NCBI RefSeq assembly: GCF_963576675.1
Contig: NC_088916.1
Coordinates: forward strand, 85,639,501 to 85,703,500
Source of the DNA: Euphorbia lathyris
Lineage: Eukaryota > Streptophyta > Magnoliopsida > Malpighiales > Euphorbiaceae
Direction: 5' to 3'
DNA: 64,000 nt
The translations under genes and the position numbers were made by a program. Shown one piece after another: positions 12,024-23,094 of this stretch. The notes below the pieces were generated by a model that did no database searches, was not told where the DNA came from, and worked only from the letters and a program-made list of their open reading frames with translations. The stretch's first letter is position 1; each line of letters opens with the position of its first letter.

Positions 12024-14610
12024 TTCTCTTTGTTTAGGATGTCAAAGGGTGGAAATTGTGACCTAATGGCATCTTTTTGTGCTAGGCTACATATGTATAA
12101 ATTGATAAATTCTACTCAAGTGCCACTTGTAAATATTACCATGACACATAAAGGAATACGTTATTATTTAGGTTTATTTTTAAAAAAAAAGTTAATTAGA
12201 TATAGATGCCATTTGATTTCACTTTTTCAGAATTTGCAAAGTAAATGACAATTTCCAAGAGTTAAATTATATTTTAATTCTTCAACTTTTTAGATTTGAG
12301 ATCATTTACCTGTTTTCAAACTTCCGATAATGTATAGCTAAAATTGGTCTTGTTTGGAAACATTATGGTTAAGTTTGGACAATTGTATAAGTTAAGGCGG
12401 AATCCACACTTCACCGAAAATATTTGGGTTACATTTGGCCTTTATCCTTATAAAAAATTTGTTTCCAATTGGTACCAAGTTTTATATTTAAAAGCGATTT
12501 TTCTAGTCATCAAGGATTTAGTGAGACCATAAATAAAAAAATATGAATAACAATCCATCATAATCATAATTATTAAGGATTTCAAGCTGATGTTTATCTA
12601 TTTGAAATAAACATTTTTAATACATTATGCATCAAATTTGGCCTTTTCCAATTGGTACCAAGTTTTATATTTGAAAGCGATCTTTCTAGTCATCAAGGAT
12701 TTAGTGAGACCATAAATAAAAAAATATGAATGACAACCCATCATAATCATAATTATTAAGGATTTCAAGCTAATGTTTACCTATTTGAAATAAACATTTT
12801 TAATACATTATGCATCAAATTTGGCCTTTTCTAAATTTTAGTTCGAATAATAACAATAATAATACATCATTCCTTGCTTGCACTTCCCTGAATAAAGTAA
12901 AATTTTCCTTTTCCATCTCTTTTTTCTTATTGATTGATTATACCATGAAATTTAGAAGGAAAGTAATATGATAGTGGAGTCAAATATAGTCATGGCCCTC
13001 AACCATTAAGATTTTTTTAATAATGTGGTCTAAACTTCAAGTTTAGAGAGTTAAATGTGAAAACTTGAAATCTATTGACTATATTGTTAAAATTGCAAAA
13101 GGTTAGAAGTCATCTATGTATTTGATGACCCAAGCCAAATAATGATTAATGTAATTTATTTTTGTATTTTGTTAAATGAATTTAATATTTTATTATTTTT
13201 TAAATTCAATCCTAACTTTGAATCCACAACCTCCAACTCGGAAAATCCGATGAAAGAACCCAATTTGATAACGATCCTCAATTTTCCATTTAGTTTATTG
13301 GATTAAACTTGCTTCATCTATACAATATTGGATTTGAAAGTCAGGTCTTAATTTTCTATTCAGCAAGGAAGGATGCCATTCCAAGAAATGTTTTTGTCCT
13401 CCTCATTGGTGTGTTTTTAAGGGTTCTTCTTAAAAAAAACATTTTAGTAATCTACTATCTTATTTGTAGTTTCATCTCTTGATGTAAATAAAGCCACCAA
13501 CTAAGCAAGTGTATAAAAGCCAATTGCAATAACAACATCTGCATATGTCTATTTTTCTATACATATTGATTAATGATCTTTGTGGACTTCATGAATATAC
13601 GATTCTTCAAACAAAAGACATCAAATTATGGTGAATACATAATTTTCTATTCCATATTTTAATTATTCCATCATTTCTTTAGATATTAAAATATATAAAA
13701 TTTACATCTAAACAACTTATTGGACGAGAAATAAAAGGTTCATTTCATTATTTGGAGATTTTTGGTTCCCAATCAAGAAGAATCTAGTTATGGTTGTCAT
13801 AATCTTTACTTCCTAATTCATATATTTATTTTTTGTTGCACTTTATTGGGTTTTGTAACTTTTTTCTAATTTTTTTGGCATATGAACTTTGTACCTTTTC
13901 TACTTTTTATCATATTGAGTTATTATTATTATTATCATCCTCCATGTACCCAAAACATCTCTTTAAATACCTTTAACTGTATTTAATATGTTTGTGTATG
14001 TACAATTAGTTATTCAGCTCATAAATGTACAATTAGTTATTCACCTCATAGATTTCCGAAGCATTTTGTATGATACACTTATTATCTTTGATGAAGACTT
14101 AGAATGGAATGAATAAAAAAAAAATTGTATAAAACAATTAACAAAGATCCAGAAGATAAAATGAATGGAAAGTCAATTTTGTTGTTTAGATCAGAGCAGA
14201 ACAGAGCTAAAGATGTTTCTTTATTTCTTTATTTCTTGTCCAATGTTTGGGTTTTGAGTTTTCTTTCTTATAGAGTGAGTTATGGCCAAATCAATTCAAA
14301 TAAATGTTGAAGAAAAAGTTGCTTGTAGCTGTCAATAGGTAGAGCAGATAGCTTCTTTGACAAAGTTGGTATTTACTCTCTATTTGGCTGGAGTTCCACA
14401 TAAATATGATATCCATCAAACAGATTGCTTCCATGGAAAGAATCCTTCTTATCTCTAACTTCATCATCGAGCTTCCAGCAGCTGTGTTCGGAACCATCGA
14501 GCTTGCAGCAGCCTTTCCGAACATTTACTGATACAGTTGGATTAGTTTGTGGCATATCTTAATGTTGAAATTTTTTGAGAAAAATATAGAAGAAATTAAT
14601 AAGAAAATTG
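12024..14610. other. AT-rich intergenic DNA upstream of the UGT gene
   Basis: About 2.6 kb containing the presumed UGT promoter (first bases left of 12024 on the minus strand) and a 184-base tandem duplication, listed separately. Short open frames near 14291-14555 on the minus strand match nothing recognised. Confidence 0.45.
12465..12832. repeat. 184-bp direct tandem duplication
   Basis: Two adjacent, nearly identical units, 12465-12648 and 12649-12832, both beginning CCAATTGGTACCAAG and ending in GCATCAAATTTGGCC plus a few bases. They differ at only a few positions, so the duplication is recent. No coding content. Confidence 0.88.
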
Positions 14611-14888
14611 TGTTAGAAATAATAAATTTATAATTAATAGTCTTTATGTTGATTGTTATTAAGTTACTTTAGAATAACTTATTAAAAGTTATGTGATGTT
14701 AAGTTACACTCTTAACTAGTTATTAAGAGTTATTTATTAGGTTTGTAATAGTTACATTTTCATGTACTATAAATAGTTATCTTGTATAGGCTAAAAGTGA
14801 AGAAGCACAAGTTAAAGAGAAATAAAAATAAAGAAAAACTTCCTCCTATATTTCTTTCACTTCTTATATTCTTCTTTTCTCTCCAACA
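14611..14888 (+). repeat. Copia-type LTR, 278 bp
   Basis: It begins TGTTAGAAATAATA and ends CTCTCCAACA, giving TG...CA ends and the TGTTA...(T)AACA inverted termini typical of plant copia LTRs. A TATA-like ACTATAAATAG lies near 14767. It is immediately followed by a primer-binding site. No second copy was found downstream in the window. Confidence 0.82.
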
Positions 14889-14891
14889 AAG

Positions 14892-14905
14892 TGGTATCAG
14901 AGCCA
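14892..14905 (+). promoter_or_regulatory. Primer-binding site for initiator methionine tRNA
   Basis: TGGTATCAGAGCCA starts three bases after the LTR end. It is the standard minus-strand priming site complementary to the 3' end of initiator tRNA-Met in plant copia elements, and it confirms the LTR orientation as +. Confidence 0.88.
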
Positions 14906-14934
14906 GATTAAAATTCTCCTAAAAATTGAGAATA

Positions 14935-16039
14935 ATGGTGAAAAGAGAAATCGCCATTGATTCGTGGGAGAGCAAGTCCCAGATTTGGAAAGCTATGCTC
15001 TTATGCATAGATGACATCAAAGAACAAGTTGGTTCTTTGACCTTCGAGGAGATCAGGAGGGTGTTGGAAAATTTTGGGATTGGAGAAATATGCTTTGGAT
15101 GGACAAAAGAAATTTGTCATGCAATGTCTAGTGGAATCCATAGAAAATGATGATGATGAGAATTCTGAGGATTTAGGAGAAATTAAGGTACAAGGACATG
15201 TATCTGATGATAAGGAGAAAATTCAGGGTTCTCCTGTGATGGGTCTTTTGCCAGAAACTGATCCAATCAGTAAGAAGAAAGAACTTCCAAGTAAGAGCAG
15301 CATTACCACAGCCATATTGAAGAAAGATTCTTATATTAAAGCCAATTGTGAGGAAGTTACAACTAACAGTTTTTGTCGAATTTTAGAGGAAGATTTTGGA
15401 CTTGATAAATTTGCACTTGATCCATATAAGAAATATATAGGCAATCTATTACATGAGGTATTTCTAGGGGTTGTTGAGAATTAAGAGTCTTTGGACAGAG
15501 ACGGTGATAAGGATGATGAAGATGAAGTAAAACCAGAGAATAAAGTTAGTGCAAAGCAAATGGTGCAAACTTGTGAAGTATCTAAAAAGAGGAAGAGGCT
15601 TGAAAAAGAAGTCAAAGCATCAGGCAAGAAGCACATGAAGCCTATAGAAAAAGAAGCAAAGGACAACAGAAGTGCAGAAGGTATTGAGAAAGCCTCTGCT
15701 AAAATCAAGCATGTGCCTGAGAACAAATGTGAGGTCGAACTAATGAAGGAACCAAGTGAGATGTTTCCCAAAGACATCATGGAAGTTAAAAAGATAAAGG
15801 AAAGAGTGAAAAAAGTCGAGAGCATTGACATGAGTAATATTGTGTCAAGTTCACATAGAAGGTGCACTACAAGTTATGTGCCTCATTCAAAACCTAAAAT
15901 ACAAGTACACATTGATAACAGTGATGATGATGGTAGTGACGATGATGATAATGAGGAAGACGATGATGGTAATGATAAGGAAAACGACTCTGATGGCAAG
16001 GAAGAAGAAAACAATAGAAATAATAACGGAGATGATTGA
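14935..16039 (+). pseudogene. Intronless HIRIP3/DEK-C-like nuclear protein gene carried behind a copia LTR
   Basis: The frame starts at ATG 14935, shifts near 15072, has one TAA at 15482-15484 and ends at 16039. Two copies of a helical module are visible: SLTFEEIRRVLEN...EKYALDGQKKFV and SFCRILEEDFGLDKFALDPY followed by KKYIGNLL. They recall the N-terminal domain of plant HIRA-interacting/CHZ-type histone chaperone proteins. The C-terminal half is Lys/Glu-rich and ends in a long acidic Asp/Glu/Asn tract (about 15930-16030). No retroviral gag or pol motif is present. The gene begins only 30 bases after the primer-binding site, so the LTR appears to have packaged a host cDNA. The family call rests on the repeated EEDFGLDKFALDPYKK pattern and is moderately secure. 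Confidence 0.6.
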
Positions 16040-16270
16040 ACGATTCGCCAAGCACTCTGAGTGCCGCCCGCACCCTGGAACCTCGAGTGAGACTCCGAGG
16101 ATGTGGACGAGGCGAGGAGCGCCTCCGAGTCATGTCGACCTCGAGGGGGTGTCGGAAGTGGGTGTTTCTCCAGACAGTGCAAGACATGAGCAGGCAGGGA
16201 ATCTGCACACTGATCCGGGCACGCGAGAAGTTCGTGCACGAGGGCGTTGCACGAGTTGAGTAGGGGAGTA

Positions 16271-16571
16271 TGTCACGACCGAAGTTCGTGACGCGCAGAC
16301 AGAGCGGATGCTTACTGGTTGAACGTGAAACGTGAGACGCGGGGTTAGCGATAAGGTTGAGTACGTGCTATATAGATTGCATCCTATCTTTGGAAGGGTG
16401 TACATCTAGGCACTAAACTGGTTCAGGAGCTGATCCCGCTCCTCTGATGAGCCCATGAGAGGGCGAAAACCAGCGAGCACGGAGATGGCAAAGCTGACCT
16501 CAAGGAGTTGTGTCGCAACTTGAGGTGCCGCACGGGAGTTGCCTCTGCGTGAGAACTCTGATCCCGTGACA
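16271..16571 (+). repeat. TRIM LTR, left copy (301 bp)
   Basis: It starts TGTCACGACC and ends CCGTGACA. It is identical in length to the copy at 16936 and differs at scattered positions by eye. Confidence 0.87.
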
Positions 16572-16573
16572 AT

Positions 16574-16585
16574 TGGTATCAGAGC
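16574..16585 (+). promoter_or_regulatory. TRIM primer-binding site
   Basis: TGGTATCAGAGC lies two bases after the left LTR and is complementary to initiator tRNA-Met, which confirms the retroelement nature of the GC-rich block. Confidence 0.82.
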
Positions 16586-16935
16586 CGATAGTGTGCTAGC
16601 TGCGCAGTTTTCCGAGCGCTCCGTTGGCCGCGGTGGCGGGTCTAAAAGTGGACCGCAAGTGGTGTGCTCAAACGCGAGCACGAGTAGGCAGGAAACCGCA
16701 GCGAACGATTCGCCAAGCACTTCGAGTGTCGCCCGCACCCTGAAACCTCGAGTGAGACTCCGAGGACGTGGACGAGGTGAGGAGCGCCTCCGAGTCATGT
16801 CGACCTCGAGGGGGTGTCGAAAGTGGGTGTTTCACCAGACAGCGCGAGACACGAGCAGGCAGGGAATCTGCACACTGATCCGGGCACGCGAGAAGTTCGT
16901 GCACGAGGGCGTTGCACGAGTTGAGCGAGGGAGTA

Positions 16936-17236
16936 TGTCACGACCGAAGTTCGTGACGCGCAGACAGAGCGGATGCTTGCTGGTTGAACGTGAAACGTGA
17001 GACGCGGGATTAGCGATAAGGTTGAGTACGTGCTATATAGATTGCATCTTATCTTCGGAAGGGTGTACATCTAGGCACTAAACTAGTTCAAGAGCTGATC
17101 CCGCTCCTCTGATGAGCCCATGGGAGGGCGAAAACCAGCGAGCACGGAGATGGCAAGGCTGACCTCAAGGAGTTGTGTCGCAACTTGAGGTGCCGCACGG
17201 GAGTTGCCTCTGCGTGAGAACTCTGACCCCGTGACA
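16936..17236 (+). repeat. TRIM LTR, right copy (301 bp)
   Basis: Same termini as the left copy. It is followed directly by AT-rich DNA (AATTGTGCTAAC), which marks the right edge of the array. Confidence 0.87.
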
Positions 17237-17262
17237 AATTGTGCTAACAATTTTATTCAATT

Positions 17263-17498
17263 TATCAATGTTCTACACAAGAGGGCGAGCCTTGGCGCAA
17301 CGGTAAAACGTTGTTGTCGTGTGACCAGAGGTCACGGGTTCGAGTCTTAGGAGCGGCCTCTTGCCAATTAAATTGGCAAGGGAAGGCTTGCCCCCAATAC
17401 ACCCTTGTGGTGGGACCCCTCCCCGGACCCTCGCTCAGCGGGGACGCGTAATGCGACCGGGCCGCCCTTTTTTTTTTTTTTATCAATGTTCTACACAA
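17263..17498 (+). mobile_element. tRNA-derived SINE with 18-bp target duplication
   Basis: The body is 17281-17480. It opens with a tRNA-like head carrying an A box (TGGCGCAACGG, about 17294) and a B box (GGTTCGAGTCT, about 17338). A GC-rich body follows, and it ends in a run of T. It is flanked by a perfect 18-base direct repeat, TATCAATGTTCTACACAA, at 17263-17280 and 17481-17498. These are the hallmarks of LINE-mediated SINE retroposition. The perfect duplication indicates a fairly young insertion. Confidence 0.93.
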
Positions 17499-19137
17499 TT
17501 GAAAGTTACAGATTTATGGTCCTTTTATAGGCTTATAATGCAACAAAAATAGAGATTTTAAAGGAAACAATAAAATCTTAATATTTATCTCACTAACAAA
17601 CTAAAATCCTCGTAACACTAAATTTAGTTAAAAATAAACTTTGAATTAGAGAATCAAAATCTCAACACTTGATGCATTTTTGTATTAATAGGATACACAA
17701 TTTTGTCTCACCATGCTGATAACCTATCAATGTGTCGATTTGGCCTATTGAGTTGGTCCTTGGTCTGCTATACTATAGACTTTTATGGACATGATGGAGA
17801 AAACAAAAGACTGCATAGAGAAGAGGAATTTTTTTAGGATTTGGCCTAGAGAAGACTGCATAGAGAAGAGGATTTGGCCTATCAAGGGGAACATCTAGAT
17901 GGTGGTCAAGTAGTTGTTAAGAGAGGGATTTAATATCTCCCAATAATGTTATCAAGTCTTCAAATATCATGCTCCATGACAATTGGACAGGGTCCAAAAG
18001 CAGCAAGAACAATTTGTTATATTGATGAAAATGGATTTTGCAAGGCCTAAGTTTATATCTAGTTTTGGGTCCTCAGAGCTGAATGAACAGATTTATATGT
18101 ATTAGGCATCATTGTCTATTATGCAATAAGGTCTTCATATTTGGAATTGTCAAGGTTGAATACTATTTTAGTTTTGAATTTCATTGTTTTTTAATGTAAT
18201 TAAAGGTAGTTTCTTTTCCATTCACAATATTTTACTTTATTTAGGCTTTCAATTGTATCAGCGTCAATTACACTCAAGGTCCCTTCACTTTTTCCTTTTT
18301 TAATTTCAAATCCTGACATAGAGTGATTATTTGTTTCCATTTTTCATAACATTTTTTTCCTTTTATTTCTAAACAACAGATAAAAAATGTTTCGTAAAGT
18401 TTCGAAATAGCTACTTTAAAACTAACTGATATCTACTACATCTAGGCAATATCTAATACTAAACAGGAACAACTGAATCAAACCGTTTCAAAATCTCTTG
18501 AATTTTGCCATTTATTAATATAAAAGTCTATTTTCCCATCGACCAAGTGACCATTCCAATACTAGGTATTGTTTTGTTAATGAAGGAATTGGTTATTGAG
18601 AGAGATCTCCAAAAATTGCCATTTGGAAAATTCAAAATGACGTTCCATGAGAAAAAATGCACTTGATGAAGGGTAACAAAGGACACAAACGATTTTGAAA
18701 TCGAGAAGCTATGATACATATCAATAGGATTATTTTTTGTTTTTTTTAAACAATGTAACCATACTTTGTTTCAAATATTAAGAGACATTATAAGAATTAG
18801 TTTTTCAAGAAGAAAATAGATAAATAGAAGTTGAACATAAAAGAGTATCAAATTACAAAAGAAAATCCAATTAAATTAGAGAATGAACCAAACATGATGT
18901 GTAACTAAATAAAAAATTCCTAAATGAAATTCGAATATGAATAATTTTTTTTACACTGCATTCTAATCATCTGATGAGGACTAGAGCCACAAAATTCAGA
19001 TAAAAGAAAATCATGGATGACTAAAGGATGGATTCCCTGTAAAGTTTTCCATCCAATTGCAGGTTTCCCGATCAATACTTAAAAACACAGGAAGATGTGT
19101 AAAAAAAAAAACTAACTGAAACAAAACAAATACATAA
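17499..19137. other. AT-rich intergenic DNA
   Basis: No supported gene. A short direct repeat containing AGACTGCATAGAGAAGAGGA occurs twice near 17808-17870. The rest is AT-rich without recognisable termini. No second copy of the 14611 LTR was found here. Confidence 0.45.
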
Positions 19138-19599
19138 TTAAAGTTTAAGAGATAAATCAATTCCGGAAACATCAACTTGTTCATTTAAAGGAATTTGTGC
19201 GGATTGTAGATTTATTTTGAGAATTGTAGATGCAGAAGCACTGCCAAGATTATGGAAAAAGGAACTGTTATTTTCTTCAAACCATGAAGATGATAATCCA
19301 TGAAGACCAAATCCTCCACCATTAATAATATTATTCTCAATCTTTGTCCAATCAATTGAAGATGGTGAGAAAGTTCTAATCTTTTTCCTGAAGAACCCTG
19401 CATGGACATACAAACCATTGGAGGACATAAGGATCTAATAATATAAATGTTTACGAATCAAATATTTCATCTTTACCTAATATAAAAGTAATATTGATGG
19501 TAGTTGCCCAAAGAACCTAACAGCATACCTTGTGGCTTGTTCGCTAGAGCATGTTCCTTTTTATGCGCTTTTTTATGACCACCAAGCACTAGTGGAAAA

Positions 19600-19830
19600 A
19601 TGGTCATTTGCATCGGCTCTTATAAAGGGCCGATGCAAATGTCATGATATTTAGTATTTGCATCGGCCCTTAATAGGGACCCATGCAAATAGCTACATTA
19701 TTTGCATCGGCCCCTTAACAGGGACCGATGCAAATAACTGTAGCAATTGCATCGGCCCTTTTAAGCGGGCCGATGCAAATATCAATCGAATCATTTGCAT
19801 CGGTCCTTTATAAGAGACCGGGTTAACTTT
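19600..19830. repeat. CACTA subterminal repeat array, left
   Basis: Repeated, alternating copies of a motif around TTTGCATCGGCCC and its reverse complement GGGCCGATGCAAA, spaced by 20-40 bases. They match the expected position of transposase-binding subterminal repeats. Confidence 0.85.
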
Positions 19831-19904
19831 CTTATTTGCAAGCTGCCTCCCCATCTCTCTCGTCTCCTTCTCACATCGAAACCCAGCTGTCTGCTGCGTT
19901 TTCC

Positions 19905-20090
19905 ACCTCCGTCTGCCTATATCATTTGGGAAGCACATATTCTACCCTTGCTATTCTAAGCACATATTTTACCCTCTACGAAGACATAATCTCATTACCG
20001 TCTGCCTATATCATTTGGGAAGCACATATTCTACCCTAGCTATTCTAAGCACATATTTTACCCTCTACGAAGACATAATCTCATTATTCG
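19905..20090. repeat. 90-bp tandem duplication inside the CACTA element
   Basis: A unit beginning GTCTGCCTATATCATTTGGG occurs twice in succession (about 19909-19998 and 19999-20088) with one or two differences. No function is apparent. Confidence 0.8.
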
Positions 20091-20959
20091 AGTAAAGGAT
20101 TTTGTGCGCGATGTCCTCCGCTGTCTCCCACGCCGCAAGGCGAGGGAAGAAGCTAGCCTCGCTGTTTCTATTAACCACGGTAATTTCAGGTGAGACTTTC
20201 CAAACCTCAGTATAACTCCGATCCCGACCCAAAATACCAGTCGATGAAGTTAAATCGAAGAGCAGGAAAGCAGAAGGCGAATTGATGAGGTTTGTCAAAT
20301 AACTGTCTTTCGCTTTATCTAATTCGAATTCCATGGTCGCTACTGCTTTCTCTAATTTTCAAATTCCATTCGTGGTTGCTGATTTGATATAGTGAAATTT
20401 TCATGTGTTTGTGATACTGCTAATTAGAGAGATTTTAGGGATATAGTGAAATTCCATTCGATTGTGTGTCATGGTTTGTTAAATTTACAGTAATGACTTT
20501 GTCTTGCTCATGAAAATACCTGAAATAGGATGAAAATTAATTATTGTTGAAGTGAGGCATCCTAAAGACAGACCCCATGGTGAATAGTCTGGCATATTCC
20601 AATAGACTGGGGAAGTTCTTATTTGCACACGCGCTGAAATATTGGGCAAAAGCCCTTGTACCTGTTTACTTCGTGTTGCTGGTGCGTGCTAAGCTTAATC
20701 TCATGCATGAAAACTGTGAGACTAAAATTAAAGTTTTTATAAATTGAGGAAAGCTTCTAGGTCTTGCAGTTTATGCCGCTCTCATGATTTTAGAGGTGTT
20801 TAGTTTATGACGGATCCTTGTAAATTGCGATATTCTATTTACTGATGTGCATTTGTATCATGTTTCATTTGTCTATGAAACGATTGCAACTTTCTTTTGG
20901 TTTTACAGTTCATAATTGGTGATAGGAAAATGTTTATGATTTCATATATGTTTAATTGC

Positions 20960-21090
20960 AGAGAATGCTGCTAGTCTTGTAGAATTGAAGAACTTGTCTC
21001 ACCTGACAACATTGGAAATGCAAGTTGAAGATGACAAGTTATTACCAGAGGACTGGTTCTTGAACGGAATTCAAAACTATGGTGGATAGG
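20960..21090 (+). pseudogene. Captured NBS-LRR disease-resistance gene fragment
   Basis: The block encodes AASLVELKNLSHLTTLEMQV then DDKLLPEDWFLNGIQNY, the characteristic leucine-rich-repeat stretch of plant NBS-LRR proteins (consensus form: EL..L..LTTLEI...D..LLP.D..F). It is followed by a stop and is only about 40 residues long. It lies inside the CACTA element. Confidence 0.68.
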
Positions 21091-21394
21091 TTTGATGCTA
21101 CAGCTTGAGCTAAAAAAAGTATCCGGGTGATGCATTTAGAATAGCATATTTATGGAATTCTAGGTCAGTTCTATTTTTTATGTCCATTTTGAATAATATA
21201 TTTTGCTTATAACATTTAGTATAAAAAAAGTTTTGTGAGAAAATTAGAACTTAAGATGACTACTGAATCTGTCAAAACTCATGATCTTGTTGTTTTATGG
21301 TTGGCAGGTATGCCTGGTCTGACTGTCTATGCTAGTTTTCACGAGTTTTCTCTCCTACAAAAGGAGAATATATGTTCTAATGCATATGCATTCA

Positions 21395-21545
21395 AATCAT
21401 TTGCAGGAGAGAGCTGCGAATGCTCTGGTGCTTATACCAGACCATGTTAGATGGGTGATTGGTCCTTCCGGAACAATTGTAACATTCCCTAACGAGATGG
21501 GCTTGCCGAGTATATTTGACCCTAAGCCATCCAGGTATAAAGCTG
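21395..21545 (+). pseudogene. Captured PAPA-1/IES2-like (INO80 complex subunit) fragment
   Basis: The block encodes DHVRWVIGPSGTIVTFPNEM then GLPSIFDPKPSRY. This resembles the conserved region before the zinc-finger-HIT part of plant INO80 complex subunit B (PAPA-1/IES2-like) proteins, which remodel chromatin. Only this short exon is present and the Cys-rich portion is missing. It lies inside the CACTA element on the same strand as the other captured pieces. The assignment is from memory of the motif and is moderately secure. Confidence 0.55.
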
Positions 21546-21585
21546 TTCCATTTATTCCTAATGAAGGCTGACCTTAGATCTAGTT

Positions 21586-21926
21586 TTTAGGTATTGGCTT
21601 CTTGTGGCTTGAAGGGTTCAAAAAGAGTAATGTGTTGGCATCTTCTCGTATACCAGAGTATTCTTTCAAGTATGTTTTCCTTGAAACCGTCCCGCCTATT
21701 GGCATTGCTATTTATCTTTGTTAAGTTATAATGTATAAGATTGTTTTCATGCAGGGATTTGCAAAAAGCGACTTGTAATTTTACAACACTGATAGGGCAA
21801 GGTGTTTTTGGTCCTGTTTATAAAGCTCAGATGTCTAAGTGTCGAAATTGTTTCTGTGAAGGTGTGCTTGCAACTGATTCTAAGCAGGGGGAGAAAGAGT
21901 TTCAGACCGAGGTATTAACTCAGCAC
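21586..21926 (+). pseudogene. Captured CRLK-type receptor-like kinase fragment
   Basis: Two exon-like blocks match the start of the kinase domain of calcium/calmodulin-regulated receptor-like kinases. The first (about 21591-21672) reads WLEGFKKSNVLASSRIPEYS. The second (about 21755-21926) reads DLQKATCNFTTLIGQGVFGP then VYKAQM and later SKQGEKEFQTEV. The glycine loop GQGVFGPV is present, but the usual VAVK lysine segment is garbled and the domain stops shortly afterwards. An intron-like gap separates the blocks, so genomic DNA was captured. Confidence 0.75.
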
Positions 21927-22067
21927 TAGTAGAAAATTTGTTCCAGTCTCAAGGTTTGTTAAATCCCTCTCCTCCTCTGCTTTTCACATTTCAATTATCA
22001 ATTCATTTATTGGTTTATTTCTATTGTCGTTTTTGCGTATTTCAATTGGGGCTTCGTAATTGAACAG

Positions 22068-23094
22068 TTGGGAGAGACGTGCTCATCAGCTCAAACCTGT
22101 GATGCTGGATTGCAATTCGAAAGTTGCGCTGCTAATGGAAATACCCGACCTAGATGCATCTGTACCCATCCATTGAGCCCGACACCGAAGGTTTGCCATT
22201 GATATTTTTCGATTATCTATCAATTTGTTTTTGCGTATTTGTTGTTCGATAAAATTACCAAAAGAAAATGAAGGCAGAGCAGGTGTATTGATTATTGTTA
22301 GTTGGTTAGGTGAAAGGTCTGCCATTCAACAAGTATTCATGGCTCACAACTCACAACTCATTTGGAATTACGAATTTTAAACCCAGCATCGGTTCGACTC
22401 TGCTAGCTCCTACAAACCAAGAAGACTCTGTTAACCAGTCAACTTAATGTAAGATCAGAGTACATCTTCTCCGCAGTTTGAGTTTTTCTGACTGTTTCAA
22501 ATTTTAGGATGAAACTAGATTTGTTTATCTTTTAGTTATTTCATGCATGACGTTTTTTGCAGCATTTCTTTTTTGTGCAAGCTGATCAGAAACTAATTAT
22601 CTATGTCAAATTAAAAATTTCTCAAAGAGCACGCAAATGCGCATAAAAACTTTGATTATATACTATAAGTTTGACATTTATATTATACATTTAAAATTTG
22701 TTTACTTTTTTCTCAAGAAGAAAAGTTCGCCTATATCAAAGGCATTTTTCTAATAATGCATAAAAGAAACTTTCAACATTCTTCATCTCCATGTGAATAG
22801 TAAAAGTTCAGAAAGTCACTTCTGAATTTTGAAATATGTAAAGGATTTTCAATGGTTTTTTTGTCCTTGGTGGTGAGCCTTTAAAATTTGATCAATTTTT
22901 TCTTTTCTCTTTTAATTTTTGTAATAATTGCTATAATATTTAGGTGGCTTAATGATATAGTTACATGAATTGTATATCCTTGTAGAATGGGGTTCGAGGA
23001 CTTATGCTAGATATGTATGACTTCAAGAATGATATCTGGCTATGTCACTCTATTGCCGGAAGATGTTTCGACTTCACGGCATTTGTAAGTCCAT
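22068..23094 (+). pseudogene. Captured PLC-like phosphodiesterase (PI-PLC X domain) fragment
   Basis: Three exon-like blocks occur in the correct order with AG/GT-like borders. Block 1 (22068-22190) encodes LGETCSSAQTCDAGLQFESC and NGNTRPRC. Block 2 (about 22316-22440) encodes KGLPFNKYSWLTTHNSFG and STLLAPTNQEDSV, ending in an early stop. Block 3 (22986-23094) encodes NGVRGLMLDMYDFKNDIWLC then HSIAGRCFDFTAF. These match plant GPI-anchored PLC-like phosphodiesterases, including the THNSF active-site region with its catalytic His. Only the N-terminal half of the protein is represented. A duplication of about 68 bases follows block 3 (near 23070-23170). Confidence 0.8.

Larger units (their letters stand above)
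16038..17236 (+). mobile_element. TRIM-type miniature LTR retroelement, tandem partial array
   Basis: A GC-rich block of different composition from its surroundings. Two 301-base LTRs (16271-16571 and 16936-17236) begin TGTCACGACCGAAG and end CCCGTGACA, with inverted TGTCAC/GTGACA termini. Between them is a 364-base internal region with no gag or pol. The last 233 bases of that internal region are repeated upstream of the left LTR (16038-16270). The order is therefore internal-LTR-internal-LTR with a repeat unit of 665 bases, as expected from unequal recombination between copies. Purine-rich GAGGGAGTA-like tracts precede each LTR. Confidence 0.85.

Noticed and set aside
15481..15867. Minus-strand Ser/Phe/Leu-rich frame
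   Set aside because: It is the antisense shadow of the Lys/Glu-rich HIRIP3-like frame.
16038..17000. Arg-rich + strand frames
   Set aside because: They fall in TRIM internal/LTR DNA, recur in both tandem copies only because the DNA is duplicated, and have no gag or pol motifs.
16271..17236. Cassandra-type TRIM (5S RNA-bearing LTR)
   Set aside because: The LTRs lack a recognisable 5S rRNA internal control region.
17281..17355. Possible tRNA gene
   Set aside because: A and B boxes are present but the flanking 18-base duplication, extended body and T-rich end show it is a tRNA-derived SINE, not a functional tRNA.
20065..20334. Minus-strand 89-residue frame in the CACTA element
   Set aside because: No family was recognised. 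It is opposite to all identified captured fragments and could be UTR or chance, so it was not called.
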